The notes beneath the pieces were generated by a model. It had not been told where the DNA came from, ran no database searches, and saw only the letters and a program-made list of their open reading frames with translations. Positions 33,737 to 42,881 of a DNA stretch of 47,444 bases are shown piece by piece (position 1 is the stretch's first letter; each line of letters opens with the position of its first letter). A program made the position numbers and the translations under genes. The stretch comes from Bacteroides sp. CAG:443 (GTDB lineage: Bacteria > Bacteroidota > Bacteroidia > Bacteroidales > Bacteroidaceae): positions 1-47,444 of the forward strand of contig FR887740.1 of assembly GCA_000432735.1 (NCBI GenBank), written 5' to 3'.

Positions 33737-34468
33737 ATGAAAAGAACTGCTTTTATCCTCATGGCAAGCCTCCTGCTGGCAACGAATCTTCAAGGCCAGT
33801 CGAGAGGGAGCAGACGGGATGCCTCGCGCGACCCGCTGGTCAACGTGGGGGTAAAGGCAGGCTTTAATTCGTCTATGTTCTTCATAGATCATCTTTCGGT
33901 AGGAGGACAGGAACTAGACGATATCCAAAACAACTACAAGGTAGGTTATTTCGGAGCATTTTTCTGCCGCTTTAACCTGAAAAAGCATCATTATCTTCAG
34001 ACAGAAATATCTTACAATGTATCGAAGGGAAGTATTTCCGTTGCCAGCACGGCCGACAACCGCGACATTTTGCAGCATAGCGCCCTGGTAAAGACTTCCA
34101 TACACTCCATTGACTTACCTGTACTTTATGGATATAAATTTGTAGATGCACGTCCATATGGAATGGCATTCTTCCTCGGTCCGAAGGTGTCGTATAATTG
34201 GAGAAAGCATTGCAAGAACGAGTATTCAGGTTTCTATCAGCAAGACATAACAGAAAAACTTCATCCGTTTTGTTACAGTGCCGTGGTGGGATTGGCTGTC
34301 AATGTTTCGAATATCTTCTTCGATTTTCGTTACGAAGCAGCTCTGCATAACATGGTAAAATCGGTTACGTTCGATAGGAATGCCACCGAATCTCCTTATT
34401 GTGATCAGGACATATCCCTCAACCGGCGGAAGAACGTATTGAGTTTCTCGTTGGGAGTGATTTTTTGA
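33737..34468 (+). CDS. PorT-like outer-membrane beta-barrel protein
   Basis: 243 residues with a signal peptide (MKRTAFILMASLLLATNLQG, then Q). The mature protein begins VNVGVKAGFNSSMFFID and alternates short beta strands (GYFGAFFCRFNL, YLQTEISYNV, LPVLYGYKF, MAFFLGPKVSYNW), ending in LSFSLGVIF with the terminal aromatic common in barrels. This is the general porin-like/PorT barrel shape of about 8 strands. PorT itself takes part in type IX secretion, but most relatives in Bacteroides are of unknown role. Confidence 0.8.
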   Translation: MKRTAFILMASLLLATNLQGQSRGSRRDASRDPLVNVGVKAGFNSSMFFIDHLSVGGQELDDIQNNYKVGYFGAFFCRFNLKKHHYLQTEISYNVSKGSISVASTADNRDILQHSALVKTSIHSIDLPVLYGYKFVDARPYGMAFFLGPKVSYNWRKHCKNEYSGFYQQDITEKLHPFCYSAVVGLAVNVSNIFFDFRYEAALHNMVKSVTFDRNATESPYCDQDISLNRRKNVLSFSLGVIF

Positions 34469-34501
34469 TGAATTTAATATTACCTTTTAAAATACAATAA
34501 C

Positions 34502-35782
34502 ATGAAAAAAGATGATTTGATTTTTGACATCATTGAAAAGGAACATCAACGCCAACTGAAAGGTATCGAACTGATTGCTTCCGAGAACTTTGTAAGTGAC
34601 CAGGTAATGCAGGCTATGGGCTCATGCCTTACCAATAAATATGCAGAAGGTTATCCGGGAAGACGTTACTATGGGGGCTGCGAGGTTGTAGACCAGAGCG
34701 AACAGATTGCCATCGACCGTCTGAAACAGATTTTCGGAGCGGAATGGGCAAACGTACAGCCTCATTCTGGAGCACAGGCAAATGCTGCCGTATTTCTGGC
34801 AGTATTGAATCCCGGTGATAAGTTTATGGGACTGAATCTGGCACACGGAGGACACCTTTCTCATGGTTCGGCTGTCAATACTTCCGGTATCATCTATACA
34901 CCCTGCGAATATAACCTGAACAAGGAAACCGGACGTGTAGATTACGATCAGATGGAAGAAATTGCATTGCGTGAGCATCCGAAGATGATCATCGGTGGTG
35001 GTTCTGCCTATTCTCGTGAATGGGATTACAAGCGTATGCGTGAAATTGCCGATAAGGTAGGTGCTATCTTTATGGTCGATATGGCTCATCCTGCAGGCTT
35101 GATTGCTGCCGGATTGCTGGATAATCCGCTGAAATACGCCCATATCGTTACTTCTACTACTCACAAGACTTTGCGTGGTCCTCGTGGTGGTGTGATCTTG
35201 ATGGGCAAGGACTTCCCTAATCCATGGGGCAAGAAAACTCCGAAGGGAGAAATCAAGATGATGTCTCAGTTACTCGACTCTGCCGTATTCCCGGGTATCC
35301 AGGGAGGACCGCTGGAACACGTCATCGCTGCCAAGGCTGTAGCTTTCGGCGAATGTCTGCAGCCGGAATACAAGGAATATCAGAAGCAGGTTAAGAAAAA
35401 TGCGGCTGTACTTGCACAGGCTTTGATGGACCGTGGCTTTACGATCGTTTCCGGCGGTACAGACAACCACTCTATGCTGGTTGACTTGCGTAGCAAATAT
35501 CCTGATCTTACTGGTAAGGTGGCAGAAAAGGCATTGGTTTCAGCCGACATCACTGTAAACAAGAATATGGTTCCATTTGATACTCGTTCTGCTTTCCAGA
35601 CTTCGGGTATCCGTTTGGGAACTCCGGCTATCACGACTCGTGGTGCGAAAGAAGACTTGATGTACGAAATTGCAGAAATGATTGAAACTGTCTTGTCGAA
35701 TGTAGACGATGAAAAAGTCATAGCTTCCGTACGTGCTCGTGTAAACGACACCATGAAGAACTATCCTATTTTTGCCTATTAA
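34502..35782 (+). CDS. glyA: Serine hydroxymethyltransferase
   Basis: 426 residues. PLP enzyme that converts serine and tetrahydrofolate to glycine and methylene-tetrahydrofolate. The PLP lysine is Lys222 in TSTTHKTLRGPRGG; other marks are ELIASENFVS (23-32), YAEGYPGRRYYGG (48-59) and LAHGGHLSHGS (113-123). Standard length. It follows the barrel gene by 33 nt. Confidence 0.97.
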   Translation: MKKDDLIFDIIEKEHQRQLKGIELIASENFVSDQVMQAMGSCLTNKYAEGYPGRRYYGGCEVVDQSEQIAIDRLKQIFGAEWANVQPHSGAQANAAVFLAVLNPGDKFMGLNLAHGGHLSHGSAVNTSGIIYTPCEYNLNKETGRVDYDQMEEIALREHPKMIIGGGSAYSREWDYKRMREIADKVGAIFMVDMAHPAGLIAAGLLDNPLKYAHIVTSTTHKTLRGPRGGVILMGKDFPNPWGKKTPKGEIKMMSQLLDSAVFPGIQGGPLEHVIAAKAVAFGECLQPEYKEYQKQVKKNAAVLAQALMDRGFTIVSGGTDNHSMLVDLRSKYPDLTGKVAEKALVSADITVNKNMVPFDTRSAFQTSGIRLGTPAITTRGAKEDLMYEIAEMIETVLSNVDDEKVIASVRARVNDTMKNYPIFAY

Positions 35783-35836
35783 AAATAGAAGTTCTTTCAC
35801 GGCTGTGACCGGAAAATCAAAAGGCATATAAACAAA

Positions 35837-35863
35837 ACCCTCAGAATATTGTTTTCTGAGGGT
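35837..35863 (+). other. Hairpin ahead of the OmpA-family gene
   Basis: ACCCTCAGAA (35837-35846) pairs with TTCTGAGGGT (35854-35863) around a 7-nt loop, ending 18 nt before the start codon. There is no T run after it on the plus strand, so it is more likely a 5'-UTR structure or a weak glyA terminator. Confidence 0.5.
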
Positions 35864-35881
35864 ACAAATAAAGATGAAAGT

Positions 35882-36601
35882 ATGAAAAAAACGAGTTTTA
35901 TGGCTATTTTACTGAGCTCATGCTTGGTACTTAGCAGTTGTGGTTCTTTGAACAATACTGCCAAAGGCGGTATGATAGGTGGTGGTAGTGGTGCTGCTCT
36001 GGGAGCTATTATCGGTGGCATTGCCGGACATGGTAAGGGAGCTGCTATCGGTGCTGCTGTAGGTGCTGCTGTGGGTACAGGAGCCGGTGTCCTGATTGGA
36101 AAGAAGATGGATAAGGCTGCCGAACAGGCTGCCCAGATTCAAGGTGCCGAAGTTGAGCAGGTAACCGACAATAATGGCTTGCAGGCCGTGAAGGTTACTT
36201 TTGATTCGGGTATCTTGTTTAATACAAGCAGCTCTTCACTGAGCACTTCTGCCAAGGCTTCACTCAGCAAGTTTGCGAACAACGTATTGAACCAGAATCC
36301 GGACATGGATGTTGCTATCTACGGATATACCGACAATACGGGATGGAAAAACAGTACAGCTGCCGAAAGTGTACAGAAAAACCTGGAGTTATCTCAGGAA
36401 CGTGCACAGAGCGTATCAAGCTATCTGCTGGGATGCGGTGTAGCAACTTCACAAATCAAGAGTGTAGAAGGTATGGGAGAAAACAATCCAGTGGCAGACA
36501 ACAGTACAGAAGCCGGACGTAAAGAAAATCGTCGTGTGGAAGTATATATGTATGCTAGCCAGCAAATGATTCAGCAGGCAGAAGCTGGTACATTGAAGTA
36601 A
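35882..36601 (+). CDS. OmpA-family lipoprotein with glycine-zipper domain
   Basis: 239 residues from MKKTSFMAIL; the open frame extends 11 codons upstream through the hairpin and is not used. Lipobox LSSC with Cys20. Residues about 30-78 are a glycine-zipper (GGGSGAALGAIIGGIAGHGK), likely membrane-inserting. Residues about 104-225 form the OmpA C-terminal peptidoglycan-binding domain (VTFDSGILFNTSS, GYTDNTGWKNST, ERAQSVSSYL, NRRVEVYMYA). It should tie the outer membrane to peptidoglycan. This domain order (YiaD-like) is common in Bacteroides. Confidence 0.93.
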   Translation: MKKTSFMAILLSSCLVLSSCGSLNNTAKGGMIGGGSGAALGAIIGGIAGHGKGAAIGAAVGAAVGTGAGVLIGKKMDKAAEQAAQIQGAEVEQVTDNNGLQAVKVTFDSGILFNTSSSSLSTSAKASLSKFANNVLNQNPDMDVAIYGYTDNTGWKNSTAAESVQKNLELSQERAQSVSSYLLGCGVATSQIKSVEGMGENNPVADNSTEAGRKENRRVEVYMYASQQMIQQAEAGTLK

Positions 36602-36624
36602 AACTCCAATATCCTGAAAAATAG

Positions 36625-36668
36625 AAAATCCAACCGGGGAGATTCCGATGTTTCTCCGGTTGGATTTT
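36625..36668. terminator. Bidirectional terminator between the OmpA and TRIC genes
   Basis: AAAATCCAACCGG pairs with CCGGTTGGATTTT; T-rich stretches follow on both strands, serving the two convergent genes. Confidence 0.85.
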
Positions 36669-36697
36669 CTGTTTTTCAGAGATTTGTTCTCTTGTTT

Positions 36698-37324
36698 TTA
36701 TTCTTTTATATCCGTTTCATCTCCCTTTAATATCGGCAAGGTAATCTGGTACTTTACGGCAAGTATACGGACGATGAAGACCGTTACACCGCCTAATATC
36801 TGCGAAATATAGGTTTCCATCCCGGCTTTCAGGCATATCCAGTAAACCAGCCCTCCTATCACGCAGGCCATTGCGTAAATCTCCTTTCGGAAAATCAGCG
36901 GAATTTCGTTGATGAAAACATCACGTATCACACCTCCGGCAGCTCCGGTAATGCTACCCATGATAATTGCTACCCAGAAGGGATATCCCAAAGAAATACT
37001 TTTCCCAAAGCCTACGACTGTAAACAGCGCCAGTCCGATGCTGTCGAACAAGAAGAAAGTATTGTTCAGGTGGATAAGATGTTTTCCGAAAATAATGACA
37101 ACGAACATTGCAAAGGCAGTACAAATCAGATAAATCGGATCAGTCATCCATACAGGGGTAACGTTCAGCATGACGTCACGCAAGGTTCCTCCTCCGATTG
37201 CTGTTGCCAGTCCTACAATATATGCGCCGAACCAGTCGAATCGCTTGGCTGATGCCAGACGAATTCCACTGATGGCAAAAGCAAATGTTCCTATAAAGTC
37301 GAGTATCTGAACAAATGATGGCAT
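36698..37324 (-). CDS. TRIC/YicG-type trimeric cation channel family protein (UPF0126)
   Basis: 208 residues, almost all membrane, arranged as two repeats of a three-helix unit plus one helix. Each repeat carries the glycine signature: GLATAIGGGTLRDVMLNVTP in the first and GSITGAAGGVIRDVFINEIP in the second. Bacterial TRIC homologues form trimeric potassium-permeable channels; physiological role here is unknown. The gene follows a DUF3078 barrel gene by 26 nt on the same strand. Confidence 0.92.
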   Translation of the reverse strand: MPSFVQILDFIGTFAFAISGIRLASAKRFDWFGAYIVGLATAIGGGTLRDVMLNVTPVWMTDPIYLICTAFAMFVVIIFGKHLIHLNNTFFLFDSIGLALFTVVGFGKSISLGYPFWVAIIMGSITGAAGGVIRDVFINEIPLIFRKEIYAMACVIGGLVYWICLKAGMETYISQILGGVTVFIVRILAVKYQITLPILKGDETDIKE

Positions 37325-37350
37325 TTCTATTGTTTAAGTTAAAAAGTTAT

Positions 37351-38853
37351 TTACCATGTATAACTTACACCAAAGCTAAGCAGTTCCTGAAGTTGGAAAT
37401 AGCTGTCATCCGGATTGGCTTTCGTTACAGAGTCATCAAATCGGGTATGAACAAACAGTTTGGTCGAAAAGTATTTGTTGAAAGCAAAGGTGAACGTATT
37501 TTCCCATTCAGACAATACCTGTTCGTAGTTTGTCGTATAAGAGAAACGTGATTCCCAAGTCAGACCGCTGAGAACAATCCATTTCAAGGTCGCTTCTACA
37601 CGGGAACCCAGCTGATTCTTTACTTTCTGTCCTGCATCAATGTTGAATTTGGTAGGATCAACCCTGTCGCTTGCTACACTGTATCGCGTGTAGTTGAACG
37701 GATTAATCAAAACAGACAAGTTACAAACTGCATCTTTGGTATACTTGTAGTCCATACCGATACCGATATTCAACTCGGCCGGTGAGAAGAATGACGAAAC
37801 CAAATTATCGGAGTTCGTTTCGTAGTTGGAGAAGAACTGCGTTTTAAATTCCGCCGAAACCGTATAGTACCAGTTAGTTATAGCTTTATATCCAAATTTG
37901 GAGCTTAAACGAAGCAAGTCTTCACTCGTCTTATACTGGTGCACTGTATCGGAAGGAGCTGAGATAAAGCCGAGTTTCCATTCCAGTTTGTTTTCAAACT
38001 GTATCTTCTGCTTGTCATCGTAGTTAAGTTGAAGCACGGCTCCCGAAAGCAAAGATACCGTACTTTCGCCTCCTTTATACCAGTTGTCGGAAATGTAATT
38101 CTGTGAGAACTGCGCATATCCGTTTCCACTGAAAGACCAGAAGTTCGGTTTCATAACCAACAGATCTTTTTCTCTTACTTGTCCCTGAGAGGCAGCATTC
38201 ACCAGATAGAAAACTTTTTCCTTTTTAGGCCTCTTTACCCTCATTCTGTCCGACAACGGCTCTATACCTTTCAGCTCACTTTCGTTTTTAGAAACCAGAT
38301 TAGGATATTGCAGATAAAAGCTAAGCAATTGCTTGTTGACTTCTTTGTCTATTTCAGCCGAACGGGTCAGGTCGGGCACCTGAAAGACAGAATCCTTTCG
38401 TGCGTCTTCTTTAATAAAAGGAATCACAGGCTTCCAGTCGTCAATGGAAAAGGCCTGTTCTATTGGTTCCGAATAATAGGTAGCCGGAACAACGAACTTA
38501 TAAAAGTCCGGATTGGAGCGAATCCACGACGGAGCCTCTGGAAGATAAATATCATCCCAGCGTTCCAGCATATCCTGATAATCCCGGCGGAAGTTATATA
38601 GAAGAGCCTGAAAGTCTTTCACGGCTGGACTTATCCGTGAAGATTGCTGAGCCTGAGCAATCTTCGCCTTGACAATATCTGTTGTCTTCTTGCGATATGC
38701 AGTATCGGCAGGAAGTGCTTTTTTCTGCCCTCCCGCCTGTATGATGCTTTCGGTAATCGTATCGTTCGCTAATGTTAAGTCTTGTAAGTCCTTGGCCTGA
38801 CCCGTTTCATTTATCAGGAAGGACATCGTTATAAACATCCCTAGTGTTTTCAT
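37351..38853 (-). CDS. DUF3078 outer-membrane protein
   Basis: 500 residues with a signal peptide (MKTLGMFITMSFLINETGQA). A helical/disordered N-terminal part (to about 215) is followed by a beta-rich C-terminal part with outer-membrane strand patterns: FWSFSGNGYAQFSQNYISDN, WKLGFISAP, WYYTVSAEFKTQFFSNYETN, GLTWESRFSYTTNYEQV, and the closing LLSFGVSYTW with terminal aromatic. The N-W-Y-K-G-G motif (SDNWYKGGES) is typical of DUF3078. Function is unknown. It is divergent from pyrG. Confidence 0.85.
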   Translation of the reverse strand: MKTLGMFITMSFLINETGQAKDLQDLTLANDTITESIIQAGGQKKALPADTAYRKKTTDIVKAKIAQAQQSSRISPAVKDFQALLYNFRRDYQDMLERWDDIYLPEAPSWIRSNPDFYKFVVPATYYSEPIEQAFSIDDWKPVIPFIKEDARKDSVFQVPDLTRSAEIDKEVNKQLLSFYLQYPNLVSKNESELKGIEPLSDRMRVKRPKKEKVFYLVNAASQGQVREKDLLVMKPNFWSFSGNGYAQFSQNYISDNWYKGGESTVSLLSGAVLQLNYDDKQKIQFENKLEWKLGFISAPSDTVHQYKTSEDLLRLSSKFGYKAITNWYYTVSAEFKTQFFSNYETNSDNLVSSFFSPAELNIGIGMDYKYTKDAVCNLSVLINPFNYTRYSVASDRVDPTKFNIDAGQKVKNQLGSRVEATLKWIVLSGLTWESRFSYTTNYEQVLSEWENTFTFAFNKYFSTKLFVHTRFDDSVTKANPDDSYFQLQELLSFGVSYTW

Positions 38854-39017
38854 TCTTACTTATTTCGACAATTTTCTTGCAAAAATACAATTAAATTTAG
38901 TCATATAAAACGATATTCTAACAAATTGTATCTTGGTTTTTGTTCAAGTTACAACTTACTAATTTTCTCTTTGCAATGTTTTGTCGCTTTCCTTGTGGGA
39001 GATTTGGCTTTTTTTTA

Positions 39018-39035
39018 TAATTTTGCAACTTCGAA
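39018..39035 (+). promoter_or_regulatory. pyrG -7 box and start region
   Basis: TAATTTTG (39018-39025) matches TAnnTTTG; a CTTG at 38992-38995 lies 22 nt upstream as a weak -33. The 18 nt TAATTTTGCAACTTCGAA are identical to the proS promoter. Confidence 0.55.
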
Positions 39036-39076
39036 TAGTAGTGTTAGATAATAAATCATTTTAAAATAATCATATT

Positions 39077-40675
39077 GTGGCAGAAACAAAGTACATTTTC
39101 GTAACAGGTGGTGTAGCCTCTTCATTAGGTAAAGGTATTATTTCATCATCTATCGGTAAATTGCTGCAAGCCAGAGGCTACAGCGTAACTATACAGAAGT
39201 TCGACCCGTATATCAACATCGACCCGGGTACATTGAATCCTTATGAACACGGAGAGTGTTACGTGACAGTCGACGGGCATGAAGCCGATCTGGACTTAGG
39301 ACATTATGAACGCTTCCTCGGTATTCAGACAACCAAAGCAAACAACATCACGACTGGTCGTATTTATAAAAGTGTCATCGATAAGGAACGTCGTGGCGAC
39401 TATCTGGGAAAAACAATCCAAATCATCCCTCACATCACTGATGAAATCAAACGCAATGTCAAATTGCTGGGAAATAAATATAAGTTTGATTTTGTGATTA
39501 CTGAAATTGGAGGAACCGTAGGAGATATCGAATCGTTGCCTTATTTGGAAAGTATCCGTCAGTTGAAATGGGAACTGGGTAGAAATGCGCTGTGTGTACA
39601 TCTTACTTATGTTCCTTATCTGGCTGCTGCCGGTGAATTGAAAACGAAGCCGACACAGCATTCTGTCAAGGAATTACAATCTGTAGGAATCCAGCCGGAT
39701 ATTCTGGTTTTGCGTACGGAGCACAACCTCAATACTAACCTGAAGAAAAAAGTTGCCTTATTCTGTAATGTAGACGAAAGCGCGGTAGTACAGTCTATGG
39801 ACATGCCGACAATCTATGAAGTACCTCTTCGCATGCAGGAGCAGAAACTGGATGTTACTATCCTCGAGAAGATGGGACTTCCGGTAGGCGAAACTCCCGA
39901 ACTGGGTCCATGGAAGGAATTCCTGAACCGTCGTCATAATGCAACAGAAAAGGTTACAATCGGTCTGGTTGGAAAATATGATTTGCAGGATGCCTACAAG
40001 TCTATTCTGGAAGCATTGTCGCAGGCTGCAACATACAACGACCGTAAGGCAGATATTCATTTCATCAATAGTGAAAAATTGACGGATGAAAATGTAGAAG
40101 AAATGCTGAAGGATATGGACGGTGTCATTATTTGTCCGGGATTCGGTCAGCGTGGTATTGAAGGAAAGTTCGTTGCGCTGAAATATTGCCGTACGCACGA
40201 TGTTCCCACATTCGGTATCTGCTTGGGTATGCAATGTATGGCTATCGAGTTTGCCCGTAACGTATTAGGTTATGCCGATGCCAACAGTCGCGAAATGGAT
40301 GAAAAGACTCCGCACAATGTAATTGATATTATGGAAGAGCAGAAGTCTATCACCAACATGGGTGGTACGATGCGTCTGGGCGCTTACGAATGCGTGCTCG
40401 ACCCTAACTCTAAAGTATATCAGGCTTATAAGACAGAACATATTCAGGAACGCCATCGTCATCGTTATGAATTCAACAACGATTACAAGGCAGAATTCGA
40501 AAAGGCTGGCATGAAGTGCGTAGGTATCAACCCGGAATCAGACTTGGTTGAAATCGTAGAAATACCTACCTTGAAATGGTATATCGGTACGCAGTTCCAT
40601 CCGGAATACAGCAGTACGGTATTGAAACCCCATCCCCTTTTCTTATCATTTGTCAAAGCGGCTATTGATAAATAA
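39077..40675 (+). CDS. pyrG: CTP synthase
   Basis: 532 residues, starting at GTG (no upstream ATG in frame fits the family's N-terminus). Aminates UTP to CTP with glutamine. The synthetase half has the P-loop GGVASSLGKGIISSS (11-25) and IDPGTLNPYEHGECYV; the class I glutaminase half has GICLGMQ with Cys382 and the His/Glu pair in QFHPEYSS near the end. Full-length and intact. yidC follows after 27 nt, probably in one transcript. Confidence 0.97.
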   Translation: MAETKYIFVTGGVASSLGKGIISSSIGKLLQARGYSVTIQKFDPYINIDPGTLNPYEHGECYVTVDGHEADLDLGHYERFLGIQTTKANNITTGRIYKSVIDKERRGDYLGKTIQIIPHITDEIKRNVKLLGNKYKFDFVITEIGGTVGDIESLPYLESIRQLKWELGRNALCVHLTYVPYLAAAGELKTKPTQHSVKELQSVGIQPDILVLRTEHNLNTNLKKKVALFCNVDESAVVQSMDMPTIYEVPLRMQEQKLDVTILEKMGLPVGETPELGPWKEFLNRRHNATEKVTIGLVGKYDLQDAYKSILEALSQAATYNDRKADIHFINSEKLTDENVEEMLKDMDGVIICPGFGQRGIEGKFVALKYCRTHDVPTFGICLGMQCMAIEFARNVLGYADANSREMDEKTPHNVIDIMEEQKSITNMGGTMRLGAYECVLDPNSKVYQAYKTEHIQERHRHRYEFNNDYKAEFEKAGMKCVGINPESDLVEIVEIPTLKWYIGTQFHPEYSSTVLKPHPLFLSFVKAAIDK

Positions 40676-40702
40676 TAGATATTAATTTGTAAATAAAAAG
40701 AA

Positions 40703-42568
40703 ATGGACAAAAACACGTTAGTGGGATTTGCCTTGATTGGAGCGGTTATTGTAGGTTTCGGAATCTACAACCGCCCCAGCCAAGAGGAAATGACACGTGC
40801 ACAGCATTATCAGGACTCAATTCAGGCGGTTGCTCAGAAACAGGAGCAGATGCGTAAGGCTCAGGAAGTTGTAGCTGCACAGCCTGTTTTGCCCGATTCT
40901 ACCTCTCTCTTCTTTAGCGCTTCGCAAGGAACGGAACAATTTACTACGTTAGAGAACGACTTGGTTCAACTTACATTTTCGAACAAAGGCGGACGAGTAT
41001 GCAAGGCTATGCTGAAAGAATACAACGATCAGCAGCACCAGCCTCTGGTTCTCTTCGATGGAAAGGATGCTTCCTTGAGTCTGGGCTTCGACGGTAAGAA
41101 TGAAAACATACTGAGCAGTGAGATGTACTTTCAGGCAACAGATGTGACCGACAGTACTGTTACCATGCGTCTGAACGCTGCCAATGGTGGTCATTTGGAC
41201 TTTATCTATAAGTTGCTGCCTAATTCGTATGTGGTAGATTTTACTGTTCAGGCAAACGGATTGCAGAATTTCTTCTCTCCTTCCGTAAAAACAATGAGTG
41301 TCGACTGGAAACAGCGTGCACGTCAGATGGAAAAAGGTTACACGTTCGAACAGCGGTATACTTCACTTACCTACAAACCAGTAGATGACAGCTTCGACTA
41401 TCTGAGCGAAACAAAGGATGAGAAAGAAACAATTCCAGAAGTTCTGGACTGGGTAGCTTTTAAGAACCAGTACTTTTCGTGTGTCTTCATGGCAGAAAAG
41501 AATTTTGAAAATGCCACACTCGAATCGAAGATGGAACAGAAAGGAAGCGGTTACATGAAGAATTATTCGGCTGAGATGAAAACGGCTTTCGACCCGACAG
41601 GAGCACAGCCCAGTCATTTCCAGTTTTATTTCGGACCAAATCATTTCAAGACTCTTTTAGCTACCAATGACTTGTCGTTCAAGGACAAAGATCAGGAACT
41701 TGAAGATTTGGTTTATCTGGGATGGCCGATTATTCGTCTGATCAACCGCTGGTTCACCATTAACCTCTTCGACTGGTTGTCGAGCTGGGGATTGAGTATG
41801 GGTATCGTTATCTTGCTGATGACCCTCATCGTGAAGATTCTGGTACTTCCTACCACTTGGAAATCGTTTATCTCATCGGCTAAGATGCGTGCTCTAAAAC
41901 CGTATGTCGATAAAATCAACGCCAAATACCCCAAGCAGGAAGATGCATTGAAGAAACAGCAGGAAACGATGGCACTGTATAGCCAGTACGGTGTAAGCCC
42001 GATGGGAGGATGTCTTCCGATGCTTATTCAGACACCGGTCTTCATGGCACTGTTCTTCTTTGTGCCTAACGCTATTGAATTGCGTCAGCAGAGCTTCCTG
42101 TGGGCAAGCGACCTTTCCGCATACGATGACTTAATCAGCTGGAGTACTCATATTCCTTTGCTGGGAACTCACCTGAGTTTGTTCTGTCTGTTATTTAGTA
42201 TCACGACGGTTCTGAACCAGATCATCATGATGAAACAGCAGGATACGGGTAGTAACCCGCAAATGAAAGCTATGAAGTGGATGATGTACGTCATGCCTGT
42301 CATGTTCTTCTTCATCTTCAATGAATATGCTTCCGGATTGAGCTACTACTATTTCATTTCAGGTTTGATTGGTATCATAACCATGTGGATTATGCGTCGC
42401 ATGACCGATGAAAAGAAATTGCTGGCACAGCTCGAAGCAAACAAGAAAGCTCCTTCCGAAAGAAAGACAAGCGGACTGATGGCTAAGCTCGAAGCTTTAC
42501 AGAAAGAGCAGGAACGCCTTCAGAAAGAGCGTCAGGAACGTATGAATAAGAATACACCTAAGAAATAA
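40703..42568 (+). CDS. yidC: Membrane protein insertase YidC
   Basis: 621 residues. Inserts and folds inner-membrane proteins. A first helix (about 5-22, LVGFALIGAVIVGFGIYN) is followed by a large periplasmic beta domain (about 60-330) and then the conserved core of five helices: WLSSWGLSMGIVILLMTLIV, the MALYSQYGVSPMGGCLPMLI stretch, TPVFMALFFFVPNAIELRQQ and the MYVMPVMFFFIFNEYASGLS region. The C-terminal tail is a charged Lys/Glu/Gln-rich coil, suited to ribosome contact. Ends at a strong terminator. Confidence 0.96.
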   Translation: MDKNTLVGFALIGAVIVGFGIYNRPSQEEMTRAQHYQDSIQAVAQKQEQMRKAQEVVAAQPVLPDSTSLFFSASQGTEQFTTLENDLVQLTFSNKGGRVCKAMLKEYNDQQHQPLVLFDGKDASLSLGFDGKNENILSSEMYFQATDVTDSTVTMRLNAANGGHLDFIYKLLPNSYVVDFTVQANGLQNFFSPSVKTMSVDWKQRARQMEKGYTFEQRYTSLTYKPVDDSFDYLSETKDEKETIPEVLDWVAFKNQYFSCVFMAEKNFENATLESKMEQKGSGYMKNYSAEMKTAFDPTGAQPSHFQFYFGPNHFKTLLATNDLSFKDKDQELEDLVYLGWPIIRLINRWFTINLFDWLSSWGLSMGIVILLMTLIVKILVLPTTWKSFISSAKMRALKPYVDKINAKYPKQEDALKKQQETMALYSQYGVSPMGGCLPMLIQTPVFMALFFFVPNAIELRQQSFLWASDLSAYDDLISWSTHIPLLGTHLSLFCLLFSITTVLNQIIMMKQQDTGSNPQMKAMKWMMYVMPVMFFFIFNEYASGLSYYYFISGLIGIITMWIMRRMTDEKKLLAQLEANKKAPSERKTSGLMAKLEALQKEQERLQKERQERMNKNTPKK

Positions 42569-42588
42569 TTCTTTTTCTCGCATAATTT

Positions 42589-42636
42589 AAATGCAGGTAA
42601 AGCAGTAGATTCTTCTCCGCTTTACCTGCATTTTTT
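42589..42636 (+). terminator. Terminator of pyrG-yidC
   Basis: AAATGCAGGTAAAGC (42589-42603) pairs with GCTTTACCTGCATTT (42619-42633), followed by T residues. A near-perfect 15-bp stem. Confidence 0.9.
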
Positions 42637-42685
42637 ATTTCCAGCCTTGCAAATTTCCCTTGCAAAACAAACTATTATGTGATAT

Positions 42686-42729
42686 CTGAGCTAGGGTTGA
42701 AGCATAAATGCTACCCTGACCAGACTCAG
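42686..42729. other. Nested hairpin of unknown role between yidC and the MBL gene
   Basis: CTGAG-ct-AGGGT-tga-AGCA-taaa-TGCT-ACCCT then CTCAG forms a three-part nested stem. It lies outside both neighbouring terminators and has no T run. It might be nothing more than chance pairing; the 42640-42760 gap has no gene. Confidence 0.35.
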
Positions 42730-42765
42730 AAACTCCCCAAAGTATACATACCTATAAAAAGAAAC

Positions 42766-42814
42766 CCTCTTCATTCTTACTGCCTCTATCAGGCATCCGG
42801 TAAGAACAGAGAGG
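42766..42814 (-). terminator. Terminator of the WalJ-like gene
   Basis: CCTCT...TTCTTAC pairs with GTAAGAA...AGAGG with an inner GCCT/AGGC; on the minus strand it runs into TTTCTTTTTATAGG. Confidence 0.7.
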
Positions 42815-42881
42815 ATTCTGTATATTATCGGGGTTGAAACATCTTCCTGTTATGATACAGCCCCACATGAATTTGTAAGAT

